Shown here in pieces: positions 6,150-11,045 of a stretch of DNA of 11,045 nt. The translations under genes were made by a program, and so were the position numbers. This DNA comes from Candidatus Gallibacteroides avistercoris (lineage in GTDB: Bacteria; Bacteroidota; Bacteroidia; Bacteroidales; CHK158-818), in the NCBI GenBank assembly GCA_018714665.1, contig DVNA01000168.1, positions 1-11,045 of the forward strand. Reading direction: 5' to 3'. Under the pieces are notes generated by a model. It was not told the origin of the DNA. It saw only the letters and a list, made by a program, of their open reading frames with translations, and made no database searches. How positions within the stretch are numbered: position 1 is the first letter of the stretch; every line of letters starts with the position of its first letter.

Positions 6150-8357
6150 ATGATTCAGACAGTGGTAAAACGCGATGGACGTATTGTGGGTTTTAATGAA
6201 GAGAAGATCATAACAGCCATTCGCAAGGCGATGTTGCATACCGAGAAAGGTGAAGACATGGGGCTGATCCGGCAGATAACAGACCGGATTGTATGTCGAG
6301 GTAAAGAGCAGATGAGTGTAGAGGCCATTCAGGATTGTGTGGAGTTGGAGCTGATGAAGAGCAGCCGCAAGGATGTGGCTCAGAAATACATAACCTACCG
6401 TAACCAGCGAAGTATAGCCCGGAAGGCGAAAACGCGCGATGTGTTTCTGGAAATCATCGAGACCAAGTCGAACGATGTAACCCGAGAGAATGCCAACATG
6501 AATGCCGATACTCCGGCCGGTATGATGATGAAGTTTGCCAGCGAGAGTACCAAACCGTTTGTGGACGATTACCTGTTGAGCGAGCCGGTACGTAATGCCG
6601 TCAGTCAGGGATATTTGCATATTCACGACAAAGATTATTATCCTACCAAGAGTCTTACCTGCGTGCAACATCCGTTGGATAAGGTTTTGCAGAACGGCTT
6701 TTCGGCCGGACATGGCGAGTCTCGTCCGGCCAAACGGATTGAGACGGCCAGTGTGTTGGGGTGTATTTCGTTAGAGACGGCCCAGAACGAGATGCATGGC
6801 GGGCAGGCCATACCGGCATTTGATTTTTACTTAGCCCCCTTCGTACGCAAAAGTTTTATCGAGGAGGTTCGGGTATTGGAGCTGTTGAACGGAGCCGATT
6901 ATGCTCATTTGTACGACCGGCCGTTGGATGATTTTTTGATTCGTCCTTTGGATGGATTGACTGGCGACGAGCGTATTGTACAACATGCCGTAAACCGGAC
7001 GGTAGGTCGGGTACATCAGTCGATGGAGGCTTTTATTCACAACATGAATACGATTCATTCGCGAGGAGGAAATCAAGTAGTGTTCAGTTCCATCAATTAT
7101 GGAACGGATGTTTCGGCAGAGGGACGGTGTGTCATCCGGGAGTTGCTCAACTGTACCTATCAAGGTGTGGGAAATGGTCAAACGGCTATTTTCCCGATAC
7201 AGATTTGGAAAAAGAAACGGGGGGTAAGCTATTTACCCGGAGACCGGAATTATGATTTGTATCGGTTGGCGTGCCGGGTTACGGCCCGCCGTTTCTTCCC
7301 GAATTTTTTGAACCTGGATGCTACGTTCAATCATCACGAAGAGTGGCGGGCTGACGACCCGGAGCGTTATAAATACGAGGTGGCTACCATGGGGTGCCGT
7401 ACCCGTGTGTTTGAGAACCGTTTCGGCCCGAAGAGCTCTATCGGTCGGGGCAATCTTTCTTTTTCAACGATTAATATTGTACGTCTGGCTATCGAATGTA
7501 TGGAGATTACCGACGAAAAGGGGCGGATTGAAAAATTCTTTGCCAAGTTGGATGAATTGCTTGAATTGACGGCAAGTCAGTTGCACGAACGGTTTGAATT
7601 TCAAAAAACGGCATATGCCAAACAGTTCCCGTTGTTGATGTCGGGGCTGTGGTTGGGAAGCGAAAAATTGCGTCCCGACGATACCATTGCTCCCGTGATC
7701 AATCAAGGTACATTGGGAATCGGGTTTATTGGGTTGGCCGAATGTCTGGTGGCACTTGTGGGAAAACACCACGGGGAAGACGAGTCGGCCCAACAGTTGG
7801 GATTGCGTATTGTAACCTATATGCGTGATCGCGCCCTCCAATTTTCCGAGCAGTACCAGCACAATTACAGCATATTGGCCACTCCGGCCGAAGGGTTGGC
7901 CGGTAAATTTACCCGGAAAGACCGACAGTCGTTCGACGTGTTGCCCGGTATTACCGATCGGGACTATTACACCAATTCCAACCACGTCCCGGTATATTAT
8001 AAATGTACGGCGCGCCATAAGGCCGGGATAGAAGCTCCTTACCACGATTTGACGCGCGGTGGGCATATATTCTATGTGGAGATGGATGGCGATGCCACCC
8101 ATAACCCGGAGGCCATTATGGCGGTGGTGGATATGATGGACAAGTTCAATATCGGTTACGGTTCGGTAAACCATAACCGGAATCGTTGTATGCAATGCGG
8201 ATACGAGAATGCTGCGGCAGAATTGACCACCTGTCCCCAGTGCGGCAGTACCGAGATTGACAAGTTGCAGCGTATAACCGGTTATTTGGTAGGTACGACC
8301 CAGCGTTGGAACCGTGCCAAATTGTCGGAACTCAAAGACCGGATTGTCCATGAATAA
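6150..8357 (+). CDS. nrdD: Anaerobic (class III) ribonucleoside-triphosphate reductase NrdD, 735 aa
   Basis: Glycyl-radical enzyme that reduces ribonucleoside triphosphates to deoxynucleotides without oxygen. Residues about 3-90 form an N-terminal ATP-cone (VVKRDGRIVGFNEEKI), the allosteric nucleotide-binding domain of the family. The barrel domain includes HIHDKDYYPTKSLTC (Cys171) and TMGCRTRVFENRFG, where Cys416 is the likely thiyl-radical cysteine. The C-terminus has a zinc-binding set Cys680, Cys683, Cys695 and Cys698, followed by the glycyl-radical loop RITGYLVGT with Gly711 as the radical site. Length is close to the E. coli enzyme. The ATG at 6150 starts the ATP-cone directly. The gene overlaps nrdG by 8 bases, so the enzyme and its activase are probably made together. 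The oxygen-sensitive enzyme fits an anaerobic organism. Confidence 0.98.
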   Translation: MIQTVVKRDGRIVGFNEEKIITAIRKAMLHTEKGEDMGLIRQITDRIVCRGKEQMSVEAIQDCVELELMKSSRKDVAQKYITYRNQRSIARKAKTRDVFLEIIETKSNDVTRENANMNADTPAGMMMKFASESTKPFVDDYLLSEPVRNAVSQGYLHIHDKDYYPTKSLTCVQHPLDKVLQNGFSAGHGESRPAKRIETASVLGCISLETAQNEMHGGQAIPAFDFYLAPFVRKSFIEEVRVLELLNGADYAHLYDRPLDDFLIRPLDGLTGDERIVQHAVNRTVGRVHQSMEAFIHNMNTIHSRGGNQVVFSSINYGTDVSAEGRCVIRELLNCTYQGVGNGQTAIFPIQIWKKKRGVSYLPGDRNYDLYRLACRVTARRFFPNFLNLDATFNHHEEWRADDPERYKYEVATMGCRTRVFENRFGPKSSIGRGNLSFSTINIVRLAIECMEITDEKGRIEKFFAKLDELLELTASQLHERFEFQKTAYAKQFPLLMSGLWLGSEKLRPDDTIAPVINQGTLGIGFIGLAECLVALVGKHHGEDESAQQLGLRIVTYMRDRALQFSEQYQHNYSILATPAEGLAGKFTRKDRQSFDVLPGITDRDYYTNSNHVPVYYKCTARHKAGIEAPYHDLTRGGHIFYVEMDGDATHNPEAIMAVVDMMDKFNIGYGSVNHNRNRCMQCGYENAAAELTTCPQCGSTEIDKLQRITGYLVGTTQRWNRAKLSELKDRIVHE

Positions 8358-8877
8358 CAATACCATTTTTATATTGGATATTGTCGAAGAAACGGTTGTC
8401 GATGGCCCCGGTTTCCGTACAGTGGTTTATGCGGCCGGATGCCCTCATCGGTGCGCCGGATGCCACAACCCTCGTTCGTGGAATATAGAAGCCGGATATC
8501 CGATGTCTGTTGCCGATATTCTGGCAAAAATAGAGGCGGACGAATTTGCCCAGGTAACGTTCAGTGGCGGCGATCCGATCTATCAGGTAGAGGCTTTTAC
8601 GGCATTGGCCCGCCGAATAAAAGAGAAAACCGGGAAAAATATCTGGTGCTATACCGGATGGAGATATGAAAATATTGTACATTCCAAGCGCCTGTCGCAG
8701 ATATTGCCTTATATCGATGTATTGGTGGATGGCCGGTATGAAGAGTCGTTGCGGGATGAATGGTTGCCGTTCCGGGGAAGTTCCAATCAACGGTTGATAG
8801 ATGTGCAGGCCTCGTTGTCGTCCGGTGTTGTTGTTTTATTTTCGGAATGTGGAATAAAAAATGTTTTCTGTAAGTAA
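8350..8877 (+). CDS. nrdG: Anaerobic ribonucleotide reductase activating protein NrdG, 175 aa
   Basis: Radical S-adenosylmethionine enzyme that installs the glycyl radical on NrdD. The [4Fe-4S] motif CxxxCxxC is present as CPHRCAGC (Cys31, Cys35, Cys38), preceded by the family signature VDGPGFRTVVYAAG. FSGGDPIYQ (71-79) is the usual SAM-binding glycine motif of NrdG, and the central YTGWRYE and DVLVDGRYEESL segments are also typical. The start was placed at the ATG at 8350, which overlaps the nrdD end by 8 bases and matches the family N-terminus; a further upstream ATG in frame would only add nrdD-coded sequence. Length is normal. Confidence 0.97.
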   Translation: MNNNTIFILDIVEETVVDGPGFRTVVYAAGCPHRCAGCHNPRSWNIEAGYPMSVADILAKIEADEFAQVTFSGGDPIYQVEAFTALARRIKEKTGKNIWCYTGWRYENIVHSKRLSQILPYIDVLVDGRYEESLRDEWLPFRGSSNQRLIDVQASLSSGVVVLFSECGIKNVFCK

Positions 8878-8914
8878 ATTTTTCAAACATCCGCCTTTTT
8901 GTTGATAAATGTTA

Positions 8915-8945
8915 TTGGCATTCTGGATATGTTGTGTTATCTTTG
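8915..8945 (+). promoter_or_regulatory. Promoter of the NagX-like gene
   Basis: TTG at 8915-8917, a 20-base spacer, then TATCTTTG at 8938-8945. This is a full match to the Bacteroidetes -33/-7 promoter pattern. Transcription should start near 8950, about 50 bases before the ATG at 9001, so the gene is probably expressed separately from nrdDG. Confidence 0.7.
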
Positions 8946-9000
8946 AGATCTATTCTCTGTTGTGGCGTAGAAAATCTAATTATCAAAATACACACATACT

Positions 9001-10107
9001 ATGGAACCATCAAAAAGATTGTTGTCGTTGGATACCCTTCGGGGATTCGATATGCTCTTCATTATGGGAGGAGCTGGATTTTTTATTGCGTTGAATGACT
9101 TGTTTCCAAACGCTGTATTTGGAGCGATAGCCGGTCAGATGTCTCATGTAGAGTGGCATGGTTTTGCCCATCACGATATGATATTTCCGCTTTTCCTCTT
9201 TATTGCCGGTATTTCATTCCCGTTTTCGCTGGCCAATCGCCGGGACAGGGGAGCATCCGAGAAAGATATTTATTTGAATATTATCCGTCGAGGAGTGGTT
9301 CTGGTGTTGTTGGGGATGATTTACAACGGATTGTTGCGTTTCGATTTTGAAAACCTTCGTTGGTGTAGTGTGTTGGGCCGTATTGGATTGGGGTGGATGT
9401 TTGCTGCCTTGATTTTTTTGAACACGAAAACTCGGACACGAATTATTATATCTGCCGCTATTTTGATATTGTATTGGTTGCTGTTGGCTTTCGTACCGGT
9501 TCCCGATGTACCCGCAGGAACAGACCCGTTCTCCAAAGAGGGAAGTTGGGTAGGATATGTAGATCGTATGATAACTCCGGGTAAGCTGTTGTATCCGGGA
9601 GTACACGACCCCGAGGGGTTGCTTTCTACGGCACCCGCTATTGTTACTGCGCTGTTGGGGATGTTTGCAGGAGAGATGGTAAGAAAACAAAGTTGGTCAG
9701 GTAATAAGAAATCGCTCTATTTGGCTGTTGCCGGTGCCGTATTAACCGTCATTGGGTTATTGTGGAACCTGGTATTTCCTATTAACAAGAATTTGTGGAC
9801 CAGCTCGTTTGTCTGTTTCGTTGGCGGGTTGTCTTTTCTCTTGTTTGCGTTGTTCTATTATCTGGTCGATGTAAAGGGATGGCGTAAGTGGACAACTTTC
9901 TTCGTCGTAATCGGGATGAATTCCATTACCATTTACATGGCGCAGCGTATCGTTAATTTTTCGGGAATCTCCAATTTCTTTTTCGGTGGATTTATCGGAT
10001 TATTTTCAGAGTCTGCTCAACCATTTGTTAGTTCTATTTGTTATATAGCCACTTGTTGGGTATTCCTATATATATTATATCGTAAGAAGATATTTTTGAA
10101 AGTATAA
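9001..10107 (+). CDS. Multi-pass NagX/HGSNAT-like membrane acyltransferase (DUF5009 type), 368 aa
   Basis: Integral inner-membrane protein with about ten hydrophobic segments, related to lysosomal heparan-alpha-glucosaminide N-acetyltransferase and bacterial NagX. Visible family motifs are RLLSLDTLRGFDM near the N-terminus, SHVEWHGFAHHDMIFPLFLFIAG (48-70), HDPEGLLSTAPAIVTALLG (202-220), and GMNSITIYMAQ (305-315). His49 aligns by eye with the acetyl-accepting His269 of human HGSNAT. Members of this family transfer acetyl groups from cytosolic acetyl-CoA to amino sugars across a membrane, or are proposed sugar transporters. The bacterial function is not settled. No amino-sugar genes lie next to it here, so context gives no substrate. 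The ATG at 9001 has no Shine-Dalgarno but follows a good promoter. Family is likely; activity is inferred. Confidence 0.85.
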   Translation: MEPSKRLLSLDTLRGFDMLFIMGGAGFFIALNDLFPNAVFGAIAGQMSHVEWHGFAHHDMIFPLFLFIAGISFPFSLANRRDRGASEKDIYLNIIRRGVVLVLLGMIYNGLLRFDFENLRWCSVLGRIGLGWMFAALIFLNTKTRTRIIISAAILILYWLLLAFVPVPDVPAGTDPFSKEGSWVGYVDRMITPGKLLYPGVHDPEGLLSTAPAIVTALLGMFAGEMVRKQSWSGNKKSLYLAVAGAVLTVIGLLWNLVFPINKNLWTSSFVCFVGGLSFLLFALFYYLVDVKGWRKWTTFFVVIGMNSITIYMAQRIVNFSGISNFFFGGFIGLFSESAQPFVSSICYIATCWVFLYILYRKKIFLKV

Positions 10108-10184
10108 CCATGCCCTGTCCTAATGTGGATACAATGAACTGGTAGATAGGAAAAAGGTATACAGAAAATAAAAAGAAGATAAAA

Positions 10185-10217
10185 TTTGATTCGGAATAAT
10201 TATTTTTTATACCTTTG
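10185..10217 (+). promoter_or_regulatory. Promoter of the DUF177-rpmF operon
   Basis: TTTG at 10185-10188, a 21-base spacer, then TACCTTTG at 10210-10217, matching the Bacteroidetes promoter pattern. Transcription would start near 10222, only about 20 bases before the coding start. The rest of the 133-base gap after the NagX-like gene shows no clear terminator hairpin. Confidence 0.7.
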
Positions 10218-10240
10218 CAGGGTTTTAACGCTAATGACCA

Positions 10241-10825
10241 TTGGGAAAGTTTGATTTGTATAAGTTGCCCCTGAGTACTTTGTCGTTGGGAACGCATCAG
10301 TATGAATATGATCTGGGAAATCAATTCTTTAAAGATATTGATGGAACAGAGGTTCAAAAAGGGAATGTGCACGTACTCCTGACCGTAAAGAATACGGGCG
10401 AGATCTTTGAATTGAATTTCGACATATCGGGCGTTGTTCAGATTCCGTGTGACCGGTGTCTGGACGATATGGACTATGAAGTTTCTACGCACGAACACCT
10501 TTATGTGAAGTTTGGTAAAGAGTACAGCGAAGAAAACGACGATGTAGTGATTATTCCCGAAGAGGAAGGCGAAATCAATTTAGCATGGTTCTTATACGAA
10601 TTTATAGCGTTGACAATCCCTTTGAAGCACGTTCACGCTCCGGGAAAATGTAATAAGGCGATGTCTTTCAAGTTGCGCAAACATACGGCCCGCCGGATGG
10701 ATGACGACGAAGAAGACGATGGCCTGGGAACCGGATTCGAAGACGAGGCAGAAGAGTTGGATGAGGTAGAAAACGAGACCGACCCGCGATGGGACGAGTT
10801 GAAAAAAATAATAGATAATAATTAA
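10241..10825 (+). CDS. DUF177 (YceD-like) protein upstream of rpmF, 194 aa
   Basis: Member of the DUF177/YceD family, commonly coded next to rpmF. The family is linked to 23S rRNA or ribosome metabolism in some bacteria, but the molecular role is not established here. Cys70 and Cys73 (PCDRCLDDM) with Cys137 (HAPGKCNKAM) are the recurring cysteines. The segment FGKEYSEENDDVVIIPEEEGEINLAWFLYEF is typical of Bacteroidetes members. Residues about 154-180 are a strongly acidic Asp/Glu tail. The only start that keeps the N-terminus GKFDLYKLPL is a TTG at 10241; the frame has a stop six bases before it (TGA at 10235). An ATG at 10234 lies in another frame and ends after six codons. The gene is followed after 12 bases by rpmF. 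Confidence 0.88.
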   Translation: MGKFDLYKLPLSTLSLGTHQYEYDLGNQFFKDIDGTEVQKGNVHVLLTVKNTGEIFELNFDISGVVQIPCDRCLDDMDYEVSTHEHLYVKFGKEYSEENDDVVIIPEEEGEINLAWFLYEFIALTIPLKHVHAPGKCNKAMSFKLRKHTARRMDDDEEDDGLGTGFEDEAEELDEVENETDPRWDELKKIIDNN

Positions 10826-10837
10826 TGTAATAAGAAA

Positions 10838-11023
10838 ATGGCACATCCTAAAAGAAAACAGTCAAAAACAAGAACCGCTAAAAGAAGAACTCATGATAAA
10901 GCAGTAGCTCCGACGTTGGCTGTATGCCCGAACTGCGGCGCTTGGCATATTTACCACACGGTATGCGGCGAATGTGGCTATTACAGAGGCAAGTTGGCTA
11001 TCGAAAAAGAGGCTGCGGTTTAA
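10838..11023 (+). CDS. rpmF: 50S ribosomal protein L32, RpmF, 61 aa
   Basis: Small basic protein of the large ribosomal subunit. The N-terminus MAHPKRKQSKTRTAKRR is the L32 signature. Four cysteines (Cys30, Cys33, Cys43, Cys46 in CPNCGAWHIYHTVCGECG) form the zinc-ribbon of the C+ form of L32. Length is normal for the family. It follows the DUF177 gene by 12 bases and is probably cotranscribed with it. Confidence 0.97.
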   Translation: MAHPKRKQSKTRTAKRRTHDKAVAPTLAVCPNCGAWHIYHTVCGECGYYRGKLAIEKEAAV

Positions 11024-11038
11024 TGTAATATAACCGAT

Positions 11039-11045
11039 ATGATGC
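11039..11045 (+). other. Possible start of the next plus-strand gene (truncated by window end)
   Basis: ATG codons occur at 11039 and 11042, 15-18 bases after the rpmF stop. In many Bacteroidetes fabH follows rpmF, so this may be its start, but only seven bases are visible and the identity cannot be read. Confidence 0.3.

Noticed and set aside
6039..6713. 224-residue open frame antisense to the nrdD start and its promoter
   Set aside because: It overlaps a certain gene and its upstream region and shows no family signature.
8314..8349. Twelve-residue upstream extension of NrdG
   Set aside because: It is coded inside nrdD; the ATG at 8350 gives the usual family N-terminus and a normal short overlap.
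7464..8366. 300-residue open frame antisense to the 3' part of nrdD
   Set aside because: It lies opposite a well-conserved gene, has no recognisable motif, and can be explained by codon bias of nrdD.
8861..8890. ATGTTT...AAACAT stem after nrdG as a terminator
   Set aside because: The stem is only six A/T-rich pairs with a loop of 18 bases and no T-run directly after it on the plus strand; a minus-strand T-run exists but no minus-strand gene ends there.
8909..9094. 61-residue open frame overlapping the start of the NagX-like gene
   Set aside because: It runs through the promoter and into a real gene in another frame, with no motif.
1..11045. CRISPR, toxin-antitoxin, phage, transposon or new defence system
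   Set aside because: No spaced repeats, transposase, recombinase, integrase, terminal repeats or unexplained gene clusters were found; every sizeable coding region belongs to a known family.

Overview
The window looks like core chromosome of a Bacteroidota species, most likely order Bacteroidales (anaerobic gut lineage). Four things point there: the gene families (MnmA with a CxxC motif and an ESMEICFV second-cysteine motif, a Bacteroidetes-type secreted S8 peptidase, a NagX-like acyltransferase, a DUF177-rpmF pair); promoters of the Bacteroidetes type (TAnnTTTG with an upstream TTG about 20-22 bases away); weak or absent Shine-Dalgarno sequences; and a class III (oxygen-sensitive) ribonucleotide reductase. 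The genus cannot be fixed from the sequence alone.

Left half (1-5810), minus strand: a tightly packed run of five genes read right to left. These are mnmA (tRNA 2-thiouridylase), a secreted subtilisin-family peptidase, xseA and xseB (the two subunits of exodeoxyribonuclease VII), and a secreted alkaline phosphatase. The gaps are 8, 0, 5 and 19 bases, so they are probably one transcript driven from a promoter just upstream of mnmA. No shared pathway is evident. xseA and xseB form one enzyme; the other three look like independent housekeeping or envelope functions.

Centre (5811-6149): a 339-base AT-rich divergent intergenic region. It holds the mnmA promoter (minus strand), a candidate nrdD promoter (plus strand), and a perfect 7+7 base inverted repeat that may be an operator for the anaerobic reductase genes.

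Right half (6150-11045), plus strand: nrdD and its radical-SAM activase nrdG overlap by 8 bases and together make deoxynucleotides under anaerobiosis. Next, with its own promoter, is a multi-pass NagX/HGSNAT-like acyltransferase. Then comes a separate promoter driving a DUF177 (YceD-like) protein and ribosomal protein L32 (rpmF). The window ends at what may be the first codons of the next gene.

I see no CRISPR array, insertion sequence, phage gene, tRNA, rRNA, defence system or other clear sign of a new system. This is an ordinary housekeeping region. The points worth a second look are modest: the divergent regulatory region, an unusual start for the DUF177 gene, active-site variants in the phosphatase and MnmA, and the mixed operon.
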